From the NCBI GenBank assembly GCA_964568855.1, contig CAZMSD010000015.1:1-64000 (forward strand): a stretch of DNA of 64,000 nt. Direction: 5' to 3'. The translations under genes and the position numbers were made by a program. Within the stretch, counting starts at the first letter, position 1, and every line of letters starts with the position of its first letter. Below the pieces are notes generated by a model. The model made no database searches, had not been told where the DNA came from, and saw only the letters and a program-made list of their open reading frames with translations. Below, piece by piece: positions 41,982 through 50,026 of the stretch. The stretch is from CAZMSD01 sp964568855 (GTDB lineage Bacteria > CAIWAD01).

Positions 41982-43628
41982 CTACTTCACCAGCACCATT
42001 TTCCTCGTATCGGTCAAGCCGCCGGTCTCAAGCGTGTAGAAATAGACTCCGGCGGACAACATGGATGCCTCGAATACTACGCTGTGAGCGCCGTGCTCCA
42101 TCATGCCGTTCACCAGGACGGCCACTTCCGCACCGGTCACATTATAGACGCGCAGGCTGACCATGCCCGTCTCCGGCACGTGATACGCGATGGTGGTCGT
42201 CGGATTGAAGGGATTCGGATAATTCTGTACCAGCTCGAAGGCGGCGGTCTGCTCATCCGCGAAAACCGCGTCGCAGCAATCGCCCACCAGGCTGACCGCG
42301 TATGATCCGTAATCGCAGGCGTAACCGTTCACGCGCAGGTAGTAGCTGCCGGCGTCCAGCGCCACGTCGTCCAGGTAGGAGGTGAAACCCGTGCACCCCT
42401 GCGCCCATCCATCGTCGTTGTAGGCGATGTAAGTGCCCTCATCCCAGGCTGCGTCGCATGGCGGCAGATCGTAGAGCCAGAGCTTGGTGTCGAAATCCGC
42501 CTGGTTGCAGGTGTAGATGTCCAGCACGCAGGGTTCGTCGACGCTGAAGCAGTACCAGTCCTCGGCGCACTCCTCGAGCAGCTCGCCGGAATAGTCGCCG
42601 CAGGCATCGTCCAGTTCCAGGTCGCAGACCCAGTCCTCGCAGGGATCGCCCTGTCCGCAGTCCCCCGACACGTCGACCCGCCAGGTGGTCTCGTCGGGTA
42701 CGTGGTCGAAGCCGTCGGGCGCAATGATGAACATGTACTCGCCCGCATCCAACCCCACCGTAAGGGAGAGTTCCTCGCTGCCGGCGAGGGTCTCGATCAC
42801 ATCAAGATCGTCGCAGTCGCCGGCGGCGATCCAGATGCGATAGTCGGCGATGCAGGAGAAGGCGTCGAAAGTAACCGTGCCGTCCGCGTCCAGCGTGAAC
42901 AGGAACCAGTCCAGGTCCCGGGTGTTCAGGCCGGTGTCATCGTTGAGGAAGGTGAACAGGGTGCCGCAGTAGGCCTCGCCGCACTCCATTTCGCCGTAGG
43001 TCTCCGGGTCGAAATTGCAGCCGCCGTTGGTCAGGTCCTCGTAGGGCGGGATGTTGCCGTAGTAGGGTTCATTCTCCGGGACGGCGTCCGTGCAGTCGGG
43101 GTCCTCGCAGGGCTCGTCGCCGCCACAGGATTCCGCGGTCACCCGGACGTGGCCGCCCACGTCGTTGTAGTCGGAGATCCAGATGTAGTACTCCTCGCCG
43201 CCGCTGAAGGTGAAATGTTCGCAGCCGAAGGAGGCATACCAGGCCGGCCACTGGCCCCCGCCGCCGTTACAGGGCTCGGTTCGGTCCCAGCCGGCCAGCC
43301 AGGAGAGGTTGGTGCAGGGGCCGAGGTAGATGTCCACGTTGGTATCGCCGTCCACCACGCTTTCCTCGTGGCAGGTGGAGAACTCGAGCTGCGAATCCGT
43401 TGCGGGCGTGTAGCGCAGCCAGGCCCCCTCGGAGGTGATGTCGTATTCCGCTTCGAAGGGAAGCGTCAGGTCCACCGCCGACTCGCAGGTGGCGAAGCGC
43501 ATGGCCGGGGCGCTGTGGGGCTGCCCGTCCTTGGTGACGGGCGGGCCTACCACGGCGAGGTCGGCGAAACCGGCGCCGGACAGCAGGCCCGTCAGCAGCG
43601 CCGCACTAAGAATCTTGATCCTGAACAT
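41982..43628 (-). CDS. Cys-rich acidic exported protein with FlgD-Ig-like sorting domain (paralogue 1)
   Basis: A 548-residue exported protein: signal peptide (KILSAALLTGLLSGAGFA), then repeated about 100-120-residue beta modules of the bacterial pre-peptidase/CUB-like kind (TPATDSQLEFSTCHE; TNVDIYLGPC; DLDWFLFTLDADGTVTFD; DYRIWIAAGDCDDL; SYYLRVNGYACDYGSYAV). It is very rich in Cys, Asp, Glu and aromatics. The end is a sorting-type domain (NYPNPFNPTTTIAYHV ... VYFYTLETGGLTDTRKMVLVK). GGAGG precedes the ATG at 43628; the longer open frame from 43700 overlaps the promoter. A sigma54-type promoter lies 69 bp upstream and a terminator follows. Likely surface or secreted product; function unknown. 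Confidence 0.85.
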   Translation of the reverse strand: MFRIKILSAALLTGLLSGAGFADLAVVGPPVTKDGQPHSAPAMRFATCESAVDLTLPFEAEYDITSEGAWLRYTPATDSQLEFSTCHEESVVDGDTNVDIYLGPCTNLSWLAGWDRTEPCNGGGGQWPAWYASFGCEHFTFSGGEEYYIWISDYNDVGGHVRVTAESCGGDEPCEDPDCTDAVPENEPYYGNIPPYEDLTNGGCNFDPETYGEMECGEAYCGTLFTFLNDDTGLNTRDLDWFLFTLDADGTVTFDAFSCIADYRIWIAAGDCDDLDVIETLAGSEELSLTVGLDAGEYMFIIAPDGFDHVPDETTWRVDVSGDCGQGDPCEDWVCDLELDDACGDYSGELLEECAEDWYCFSVDEPCVLDIYTCNQADFDTKLWLYDLPPCDAAWDEGTYIAYNDDGWAQGCTGFTSYLDDVALDAGSYYLRVNGYACDYGSYAVSLVGDCCDAVFADEQTAAFELVQNYPNPFNPTTTIAYHVPETGMVSLRVYNVTGAEVAVLVNGMMEHGAHSVVFEASMLSAGVYFYTLETGGLTDTRKMVLVK

Positions 43629-43696
43629 GGGGATCCTCCGTATTTCCATTCTGTGTCTGGTCGTTTCGTGATCCGATTCTGCCGGTTCCTCGTTGC

Positions 43697-43711
43697 GCAA
43701 TTGTAATGCCA
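43697..43711 (-). promoter_or_regulatory. Sigma54-type (-24/-12) promoter, paralogue 1
   Basis: Minus strand TGGCAT-TACAA-TTGC with correct spacing, 68 bp upstream of the ATG at 43628. Confidence 0.78.
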
Positions 43712-43801
43712 GTCACATCCGCGGGGGGCGGTTGTCTGCATGGTCAGCGTTTCCGAAGCTGAAATACTGGGATTACGAAGTGTGGAATTCAGAAAGGTAT
43801 G

Positions 43802-43811
43802 GATTTCGGGC
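43802..43811 (-). promoter_or_regulatory. Possible enhancer half-element 2 (inverted orientation)
   Basis: The plus strand reads GATTTCGGGC, resembling the CAATATCGGGC part of the shared element but in opposite orientation, 90 bp from the -24 box. It is the weakest of the set. Confidence 0.3.
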
Positions 43812-43964
43812 AGGACGCCGAATCAATCAAGCGGTAGTTCGGAAGGGCCAAAGTGGTTCATTTGGCTATTGACCGTGGAGATAACCCTCCAGCGGGCATG
43901 GTCGGCACCCCGATCGGTGAATAACACAACAAAAGGGCCCCGACCGCTTGGATGGGTAGAAAAA
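43812..43964. other. Intergenic, no gene seen
   Basis: Between paralogue 1's upstream region and the terminator of paralogue 2. I see no reading frame with a ribosome site and no RNA gene. Confidence 0.6.
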
Positions 43965-43992
43965 GCCCCCACCTGCAGGCGCAAGTGGGGGC
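43965..43992 (-). terminator. Terminator after paralogue 2
   Basis: Eleven-bp stem (43965-43975 with 43982-43992, one G-U), six-base loop, TTTTTCT tail on the minus strand; 55 bp beyond the stop at 44048. Confidence 0.9.
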
Positions 43993-44047
43993 ATCGCAAT
44001 CGCAACGTATGACGTTCTGCTTATTCAGCAGATGGGCAAGCCGTGGC

Positions 44048-45229
44048 TTACTTCAGAAGCACCATCTTCTTCGTGTTGCTGAAGTTCTCGGCTTCCAGCG
44101 TATAGAAATAGACGCCGGTGGCCAGGTCCGCAGCGTTGAAGGTGACCGTGTGCTCGCCCTGCTCGACCATTCCGCTCACCAGGGTGCTCACCAGGTCGCC
44201 GCTCAGGTTGTAGACCTGCAGGCTGACCTCGCCCGTCTGGGGCACGGAGAACTCGATGGAGGTGGAGGGATTGAAGGGATTCGGGTAGTTCTGGCCCAGC
44301 GCGAAGTCCACGGGAACTTCCTCGGCCTCGCTGTAGGGGCAGTCCAGGACGCAGAGCAGGAAGTCTCCGCAGGCGGTATCGTAACCATCGACCGCGATGT
44401 AGGTGCGGCCGGCCGGCAGCCAGCAGCAGATCTCCGACTGCAGTCCGCAGCTGTCGTCGTTGCCGCCGATCTGCACGCCGTACTCATCGAAGAGCCCAAC
44501 GCAGGTGTCGTAGGTGGATCCGCAGAGGTCGACCTGTACATGGGTAAGGTCCGCCAGGTCGACGTAATACCACATGTCCTTGCCCAGGCCGCTGCTGGCA
44601 TAGAGCGTGTTCTTCCAGCAGAGACCGTACCCATACGGGCCCGTGGTGTCGGTGGCGTCGCAGGTGTTGCCCGCGATGCAGTCGCCGTTCAAGGTCACCG
44701 GCAGGGCTCCCGCCATGGTGTCGTTCTCGGGCGGCTCGGGCGGCGCGCCGCACTCGGTGAAGGACACTTCGAGAGTCATCGTGTCGGTCAGGTCGTCGCT
44801 GTAGTACTCATTGAACAGGATGTAGTGCATTACGCCGTCGGCGAAGATGAACTCATCGCAGTACAAGTAGGTCGCCCACGAAGCGTACTGGCAGTTGGAA
44901 TCGCCGTCCCGGTAATAAACCTGGGTCAGGTTCTGGCAATCGCCCGTGTAGATCCAGAGCTGGGAGTCGAAGTTCGTGCCGGGCAGGCAGGTCTCGATTT
45001 CCAGTCCGTTGCCGTCTCCCATGTACGAGAACCACACCTGACCGGGACCAACCTCGTTGTAGGTGGTGCCCACGACCACCGGAATGGCCGTGTCGCAGTC
45101 GTTGGCCCGGGGCGTGTAGTCGCCCTGCGAAGCGGCGTAGATCTTGCGATCCAGTTCCGAGTCGGCGAAAGCCGTGGCGCAGGTTCCAGCCATCACGGCC
45201 ATCGCAAGAATGTACCTCACATTCATCAT
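44048..45229 (-). CDS. Cys-rich acidic exported protein with FlgD-Ig-like sorting domain (paralogue 2)
   Basis: A 393-residue exported protein: signal peptide (YILAMAVMAGTCATAFA), two modules of the same type as paralogue 1 (GQVWFSYMGDGNGLEIETC, FDSQLWIYTGDCQNL; then MWYYVDLADLTHVQVDLC, TYIAVDGYDTACGDF). The sorting-type domain follows (NYPNPFNPSTSIEFSV ... VYFYTLEAENFSNTKKMVLLK). The ATG at 45229 has AAGGAG at good spacing. It has its own sigma54-type promoter, an upstream element and a terminator. Single-gene transcription unit; function unknown, probably a secreted or surface protein exported by a type IX-like route. Confidence 0.85.
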   Translation of the reverse strand: MMNVRYILAMAVMAGTCATAFADSELDRKIYAASQGDYTPRANDCDTAIPVVVGTTYNEVGPGQVWFSYMGDGNGLEIETCLPGTNFDSQLWIYTGDCQNLTQVYYRDGDSNCQYASWATYLYCDEFIFADGVMHYILFNEYYSDDLTDTMTLEVSFTECGAPPEPPENDTMAGALPVTLNGDCIAGNTCDATDTTGPYGYGLCWKNTLYASSGLGKDMWYYVDLADLTHVQVDLCGSTYDTCVGLFDEYGVQIGGNDDSCGLQSEICCWLPAGRTYIAVDGYDTACGDFLLCVLDCPYSEAEEVPVDFALGQNYPNPFNPSTSIEFSVPQTGEVSLQVYNLSGDLVSTLVSGMVEQGEHTVTFNAADLATGVYFYTLEAENFSNTKKMVLLK

Positions 45230-45373
45230 CGTCTCTCCTTTCACAGTCCTGAGTTAGGGGTATATCTGGATGTCTTTTCGTCAGACCATGGGAAACGCGC
45301 TGATGGTGCTGCGCATCAGCGAAGTTGACTGTTGTTCAAAGCTGTTTCCAGGCTTCAGGACAAGCTGCTAACC

Positions 45374-45388
45374 GCAAAATGCGCGCCA
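45374..45388 (-). promoter_or_regulatory. Sigma54-type (-24/-12) promoter, paralogue 2
   Basis: Minus strand TGGCGC-GCATT-TTGC, correct spacing, 144 bp upstream of the ATG at 45229. Confidence 0.72.
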
Positions 45389-45482
45389 TTCTCGGTTGAA
45401 AGCAGCATAACATTGAAATTGTTGTTTTTAATCGAATTCCAGCCTATCGCAGGAGTACTGAATGTCCCTTCAGTTTGTAAGC

Positions 45483-45518
45483 TGTCGGAACTTGAACATG
45501 ATTCGCCCGATATTGGAC
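45483..45518 (-). promoter_or_regulatory. Putative enhancer region 3
   Basis: On the minus strand GTCCAATATCGGGC (45518-45505) is followed six bases later by TGTTCAAGTTCCGACA (45498-45483). The same two blocks in the same order and spacing occur upstream of paralogue 3. The 16-mer is 94 bp from the -24 box here and 95 bp there. Confidence 0.7.
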
Positions 45519-45700
45519 TCAATAACTCCACCGACGCGAAGCTGGGATCGATCGCGGCGCCGCATGCTGCAAGCAGCTGGAAGCTGATCGACCGGTCGAT
45601 GCCACCTGCGCCCAAGTCGCCGGATGTCGTTACATGAAAATGCTCCTGGTTCACGTTCACACGACCGGCGCCCGACCGCTGGCATTTGGTTGAAAAAGAG
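45519..45700. other. Intergenic, no gene supported
   Basis: An open frame on the minus strand (45355-45660) exists but covers the promoter and enhancer elements, lacks a ribosome site and resembles nothing. I consider this stretch non-coding. Confidence 0.6.
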
Positions 45701-45728
45701 GCCCCCGACCGCCACAGCGGCCGGGGGC
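45701..45728 (-). terminator. Terminator after paralogue 3
   Basis: Twelve-bp G+C-rich stem (45701-45712 with 45717-45728, one G-U), CACA loop (plus strand), and CTCTTTTTC tail on the minus strand; 54 bp after the stop at 45783. Confidence 0.92.
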
Positions 45729-45782
45729 AAGGGTGATGCTGTCGGTGCGCAGTACGCGGACAGCGGTCCTAAACGAAGCAGC

Positions 45783-47453
45783 TTACTTCGCCAGCACCAT
45801 CTTCTTGGTGCTGCTCAGACCGGCCGTCTCGAGCGTGTAGAAGTACACACCGGAGCTCAAATTGCTGGCATCGAAGGTGACGCTCTGCTCGCCACGCTCC
45901 ATCATCCCATTCACCAGGGTGGCCACCACTTCGCCGTTCAGGTTGTAGACCTTCAGGCTGGTCAGACCGGCCTCGGGCACCGTGAAGTCGATGGTGGTCG
46001 CCGGGTTGAAGGGATTCGGGTAGTTCTGGCCCAGCGTGAAGTCGGCCGCCAGCTCGTTCGCCTCGACGCAGTCGTCCTCGTACCACCAGCAGATGCTCAC
46101 CTGGTCGCAAATGCTGATCGGCGAGTCTACCCAGAAGGTCTGGTAGTAGTCGGGCGCACTGTCGTACTCGAAGAAGAACAGGCCGGTGCTGGAGTTGATG
46201 TCCGCGCAGGGTGGGTCACCGCCCGTCCACAGGTAGGTGCTGCCGTCGATGCAGGGGCCGCCCCAGGCCATGGGATCCACTGCGGGATCGCCGCCCGGCA
46301 GGAAGCAGTAGGCCAGGCCGATGCAGCCGTCGGAGGGCAGGAAGAACGAGAACCAGTACTCGCCGGCGTCCATCGGGGTGGCGGGCACGCAGGGATAGGT
46401 TCCATGCCATCCGCTCACATCGGTGAAGTTGCACCAGTCGCAGAGGTTCAGGTTCATCGAACCGGCATTGTCGTAACCCATGTAGTTCATGTAGTCCAGG
46501 TCGGTGGTCAGGACGTCCGGATTCGTGCAGTCGTTGTCCTCGTCACAGCAGATCTCGCAGTCCATGGCGATGATGTACGGACCGGGGGCCGACCAGTCGG
46601 TGCGAACCTCGACCATGTAGTAGCCTGGCTGCAGGCAGCACTCGAGGTGCGAGTCGTAGCCTTCGCCGCCGTCGTCGTCATAGCAACCCACGGGTACGCA
46701 GTTCATGTCGTAGATCTCGATCGCCGGATCCAGGCCGAAGCCGAAAGGCGGCATGCCAAAGGTGTCATCGCCGTAGACGTCGAAGATCACGTTGGTCTCT
46801 TCGTCAAGGGAGAACCAGAACCAGTCGCTGTCGCCGGAATCCAGGATCTCGCCGCACTTGGCCTGATCGCAGTTGATGTCGTTCAGGTAGTCGCCGCAGT
46901 AGTCGCCCGGGGTCGGGTAGTCGTCCACGTGCCAGATCAAGCCATCGGGGCAGACGAACTCTTCGGGAGCTTCGCAGCAGGTGAACTCGATCGTGAAATC
47001 GCCGGCGTTGCCGTAGTAGTCGGCGATCATGATGAAGTAGTCTTCACCCAGATCGAAGAGCATGTCGCTGCATTCCATGTAGGTCTGCCAGCCGTTGCCC
47101 CAGGCACAGTTGCCGTCGCCGTCGCGGTAGAACAAGAGGGTTCCGCCGCACTCGTCGTAGATGTAGAGATCCGTGTCAAGATCCGGAGTCGCCTCGAAAC
47201 AGGTGGCGATCTCAAGACCAACACCTTCTCCCACGTACTCGAACCACTGCACGCCACCCGCCGTCAGGGTGTAGACGGCCGGGCCGTAGTCGCAGTCGAT
47301 AACGATAGCTTCTTCACAGGTGTTGTCACGATCGACGGGCACTTCAGGCCTGTCCCGCTTCTCGACGGTCACGCTCTGCATCTCCATCGTGGCAAAGCTT
47401 GTGCCGGCAAGCAGCCCAAGCAAGGCCATGCTACAGATGATTCGCTTCTTCAT
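45783..47453 (-). CDS. Cys-rich acidic exported protein with FlgD-Ig-like sorting domain (paralogue 3)
   Basis: A 556-residue exported protein: signal peptide (IICSMALLGLLAGTSFA), three to four modules like those of paralogues 1 and 2 (VQWFEYVGEGVGLEIATC, DTDLYIYDECGGTLLFYRD, SDWFWFSLDEETNVIFDVY, GYYMVEVRTDWSAPGPYIIAM), and many paired cysteines (CC, CWWYEDDC). The sorting-type domain follows (NYPNPFNPATTIDFTV ... VYFYTLETAGLSSTKKMVLAK). A sigma54-type promoter lies 88 bp upstream with the double enhancer element beyond. The three paralogues are arranged head to tail, each as its own unit, which suggests duplication and divergence. Function unknown. Confidence 0.85.
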   Translation of the reverse strand: MKKRIICSMALLGLLAGTSFATMEMQSVTVEKRDRPEVPVDRDNTCEEAIVIDCDYGPAVYTLTAGGVQWFEYVGEGVGLEIATCFEATPDLDTDLYIYDECGGTLLFYRDGDGNCAWGNGWQTYMECSDMLFDLGEDYFIMIADYYGNAGDFTIEFTCCEAPEEFVCPDGLIWHVDDYPTPGDYCGDYLNDINCDQAKCGEILDSGDSDWFWFSLDEETNVIFDVYGDDTFGMPPFGFGLDPAIEIYDMNCVPVGCYDDDGGEGYDSHLECCLQPGYYMVEVRTDWSAPGPYIIAMDCEICCDEDNDCTNPDVLTTDLDYMNYMGYDNAGSMNLNLCDWCNFTDVSGWHGTYPCVPATPMDAGEYWFSFFLPSDGCIGLAYCFLPGGDPAVDPMAWGGPCIDGSTYLWTGGDPPCADINSSTGLFFFEYDSAPDYYQTFWVDSPISICDQVSICWWYEDDCVEANELAADFTLGQNYPNPFNPATTIDFTVPEAGLTSLKVYNLNGEVVATLVNGMMERGEQSVTFDASNLSSGVYFYTLETAGLSSTKKMVLAK

Positions 47454-47541
47454 AAGGGTCCTCCCACAAAGCTTTAGGGGTTGTGAAATGAGTTTATGTG
47501 GTTGTTTAGTGACGAATCGGCTTTAGGACGAGTCTTTTGGA

Positions 47542-47556
47542 GCAAGAGGCGTGCCA
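47542..47556 (-). promoter_or_regulatory. Sigma54-type (-24/-12) promoter, paralogue 3
   Basis: Minus strand TGGCAC-GCCTC-TTGC followed by T, matching the full consensus, 88 bp upstream of the ATG at 47453. Confidence 0.82.
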
Positions 47557-47651
47557 GAGTATTCAGACAATTATCCAAGATCAAAGAGCTTTGAAAATCA
47601 GGCACTTGAACTATCGCTGAATCCCACTCAGGTCTCAATCCCGGTACGAGA

Positions 47652-47687
47652 TGTCGGAACTTGAACAGCTCTTGCCCGATACTGCAC
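47652..47687 (-). promoter_or_regulatory. Putative enhancer region 4
   Basis: Minus strand GTGCAGTATCGGGC (47687-47674) then, six bases on, TGTTCAAGTTCCGACA (47667-47652), identical in the 16-mer to the copy at 45483-45498. Confidence 0.7.
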
Positions 47688-48051
47688 GAAGTCCCACACT
47701 ATTATTTGGTCTGAAGTGGCCGTGAGAGTGTCTAAAGCTATTATATTTCTGAATGGTCAAGTTCGTCGACAATTATCTTCTGCTTGTGATTCCAAGGAAG
47801 GAAGTATACATAGAAACTGTATGCGAGTTGATCCGCATTCCCTCGTCGGAGAATTGAAGCTGCTCAGCCAAAGTCAGAATTCTCGGTAGCGAGAAAGCTT
47901 CGCAGCGTCCATCGGCGTACTCCTTTGTGCAGCGCAGTCGGTAAGGCCGGGAAAATGGGACTCTGAAGCCAGGCTGTTCTGTGCTCAACGGCGAACATGT
48001 GATAAATTCGAACACGTCGCATCAGCTGAATCCAGCGAGGAAAACCGCACG
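47688..48051. other. Intergenic upstream of the aminotransferase
   Basis: AT-rich start, then moderate GC. A minus-strand frame (47773-48015, 80 codons) has no ribosome site or recognisable product, so I do not call it. Plus-strand promoter for the aminotransferase not identified with confidence. Confidence 0.55.
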
Positions 48052-49245
48052 ATGAAAATCATCCCCGCCCGCCGCACGGAGAACATCCGCTATGCCGTCC
48101 GGGACGTTATCCTGGTGGCGGATGAGGCGAAGCAACAGGGCCTGGAAATGCTGTACCTCAATATCGGGGACCCCAATCCCTACGGCTTCCGCACACCGCC
48201 CCACATTATAGAGGCGACCATCGAGGCCTTGCAGGCCAACCACAACGGCTACAGCCCTTCCTCGGGAATCGAAGAGGCGCTGGCGGCCATCCGGCGGGAG
48301 GCCGAACGCAAAGACATTCGCGAAGTCCGCGACGTCTTCATCGGCACTGGGGCATCGGAGGCCATCGAAATCGCGCTCAGCGCCCTTGTAAACCCGGGCG
48401 AGAATTTCCTCATTCCTTATCCGGGTTACCCTCTGTACAGCGCCCTGCTCTGCAAGCTGGACGCGGAAATCCGGCCCTATCACCTGGACGAGGACCATGG
48501 CTGGCAACCGGACCTCGCCGACATCGAAGCCAAGATCGACGACCGCAGCCGCGGAATCGTGCTGATCAATCCCAACAATCCCACCGGTTCAAACTGCGGC
48601 GAAGACACACTGCGGCAGGTCGTGGAACTCTGCCGCCGCAACGGCATGGTCCTGTTCTCGGACGAGATCTACGACAAGCTGCTCTACGACGGCGGCCGGC
48701 ACATCAGCACGGGCTCCCTCTGCGACGATGTCTGCGTGCTGACCTTCAACGGCCTCTCGAAAAACTACGTGGCGCCCGGCTTCAGGCTGGGCTGGTGCAT
48801 CGTGTCGGGTCCCGAGGAAACCTGCACGGAATACCTGGACGCCATGCTCAAGCTGACCCGGGCCAGGCTCTGCGCCAACCACCCGGAGCAGTACGCCATC
48901 CAGCCGGCCCTGGAAGGGGACCAGAGCCACCTTCGCGAAATGAACGAAACCCTGCGGCGCCGCGCCGAACTGACGGACCGGATGCTCAATTCCATCGAGG
49001 GCATTTCCTGCGTCCGGCCGGGGGGCGCCTTCTACGCCTACCCTCGACTGGAAATCGAAGAAGCGGACAGCGACTTCGTGCGCGCGCTGATCCTCGAAAC
49101 GGGTGTGGTGGTGGTTCCCGGCGACGGTTTCGGCCAGCGTCCAGGTACGCGCCATTTCCGGGTGGTGACTCTTCCCGGAGACGAGATCCTGGAAAAGGCC
49201 TACGGACGTCTCGCGGAGTTCGCAGCGGCCCGGCTGCGCCGCTAA
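48052..49245 (+). CDS. Class I/II aminotransferase (alanine aminotransferase-like)
   Basis: A 397-residue fold-type I PLP aminotransferase of the AlaA/aspartate aminotransferase group. Markers are YLNIGDPNPYGF, SSGIEEALAAI, the IVLINPNNPTGSNC region, FSDEIYDKLLYDG, and the PLP lysine in FNGLSKNYVAPGFRLGW, with the C-terminal arginine region FRVVTLPG. The start opens with IPARRTENIRYAVRDV as in archaeal/bacterial alanine aminotransferases. It probably exchanges amino groups between alanine or a similar amino acid and 2-oxoglutarate; exact specificity is not determinable. It stands alone, with exported-protein units on both sides. Confidence 0.9.
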   Translation: MKIIPARRTENIRYAVRDVILVADEAKQQGLEMLYLNIGDPNPYGFRTPPHIIEATIEALQANHNGYSPSSGIEEALAAIRREAERKDIREVRDVFIGTGASEAIEIALSALVNPGENFLIPYPGYPLYSALLCKLDAEIRPYHLDEDHGWQPDLADIEAKIDDRSRGIVLINPNNPTGSNCGEDTLRQVVELCRRNGMVLFSDEIYDKLLYDGGRHISTGSLCDDVCVLTFNGLSKNYVAPGFRLGWCIVSGPEETCTEYLDAMLKLTRARLCANHPEQYAIQPALEGDQSHLREMNETLRRRAELTDRMLNSIEGISCVRPGGAFYAYPRLEIEEADSDFVRALILETGVVVVPGDGFGQRPGTRHFRVVTLPGDEILEKAYGRLAEFAAARLRR

Positions 49246-49342
49246 CCCGTGTACAGAATACGCTTGGAGCCGCTGCGTATCACAACGGAGCTATGTTTGA
49301 GTGCGACCATGAAGGCATGCCGCCATGTTGCGAGGATTGACT

Positions 49343-49356
49343 GTCCAATATCGAGC
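49343..49356 (+). promoter_or_regulatory. Putative enhancer element 5
   Basis: GTCCAATATCGAGC on the plus strand, 13 of 14 bases identical to the element upstream of paralogue 2, here in the orientation of the plus-strand sigma54-type promoter and 95 bp upstream of its -24 box. This independent recurrence supports both elements. Confidence 0.65.
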
Positions 49357-49451
49357 ACCTGCGGCGGGAATTGGACACTCTCAAGGCAGCCGGCCCGTCA
49401 TGGGAAATTGCAAGCTGTTGAATAATTTGAACTAAGCGAACTCCCATCCGT

Positions 49452-49466
49452 TGGCACATCTCTTGC
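49452..49466 (+). promoter_or_regulatory. Sigma54-type (-24/-12) promoter, plus strand
   Basis: TGGCAC-ATCTC-TTGC followed by A, an exact consensus match in a region with no long gene. It would start transcription near 49478, just ahead of a 50-codon ORF. Confidence 0.8.
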
Positions 49467-49517
49467 ACAACGACCACCGGATCGGGTTCTTCAGAAAAGA
49501 ATGATCCTGGGTGCTGA

Positions 49518-49670
49518 ATGGACAAGATTTTTGAAGTTCACAACTTCACAATGGATGACCTGCCCGCTGTTAGGCAGATGGCGCGCCGGGTTATCTTCCA
49601 TTCAAACCTCCTAATCTCCTCACCCGTATTTCTGATTTTGCTATTGGTTCTGTGTCTTTTCGGCATGTAA
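49518..49670 (+). CDS. Small (50-aa) putative membrane protein downstream of a sigma54-type promoter
   Basis: ORF of 50 codons beginning MDKIFEVHNFTMDDL, with a basic patch RQMARRVIFH followed by a C-terminal hydrophobic helix (SSPVFLILLLVLCLFGM). This would make a small tail-anchored membrane protein. It begins 51 bp after the -12 element. No good Shine-Dalgarno is visible. An overlapping 37-codon ORF from ATG 49501 has an AAAAGA just before it, so the coding assignment is uncertain, and the transcript might instead be a non-coding RNA. Confidence 0.35.
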   Translation: MDKIFEVHNFTMDDLPAVRQMARRVIFHSNLLISSPVFLILLLVLCLFGM

Positions 49671-50026
49671 CCAGGATCAAAGCCGCTATCTTTTTCTGAA
49701 GAGCCCTTTCCATCTTTCAATCAGAAGCAATCTCAAAATAGAGTTGCATGTCCCGTCAAGGGACTGGTTCATCGAATGGAGGTTCGTCTCTCTCACAAGC
49801 ATTTGTTGTCCGTCGACCCTGTTCAGCCTGTTCGATTATGGGCATGCGTAGCGGCTACTGCCCATCTCCCACAAGCGTCTGAGTTATAAGGGGTTATAAA
49901 CTGGATTCTGGAGTTAGATCGACGGCTGAGCCTTTTGAGGTGCTCGATTTAGGACAACGCGGCAAAATCAGAATACAGTCCCTGTGAAGGAGCTGTAGAC
50001 GCTAGTGCTTGTTTTCCTTATACCTG

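Noticed and set aside
45355..45660. 101-codon minus-strand frame upstream of paralogue 2
   Set aside because: It lies over the sigma54-type promoter and enhancer element, has no ribosome site and no similarity.
47773..48015. 80-codon minus-strand frame before the aminotransferase
   Set aside because: No ribosome site, no recognisable domain; region better explained as intergenic.
49280..49525. 81-codon minus-strand frame after the aminotransferase
   Set aside because: It covers the plus-strand enhancer and sigma54-type promoter and shows no coding character.
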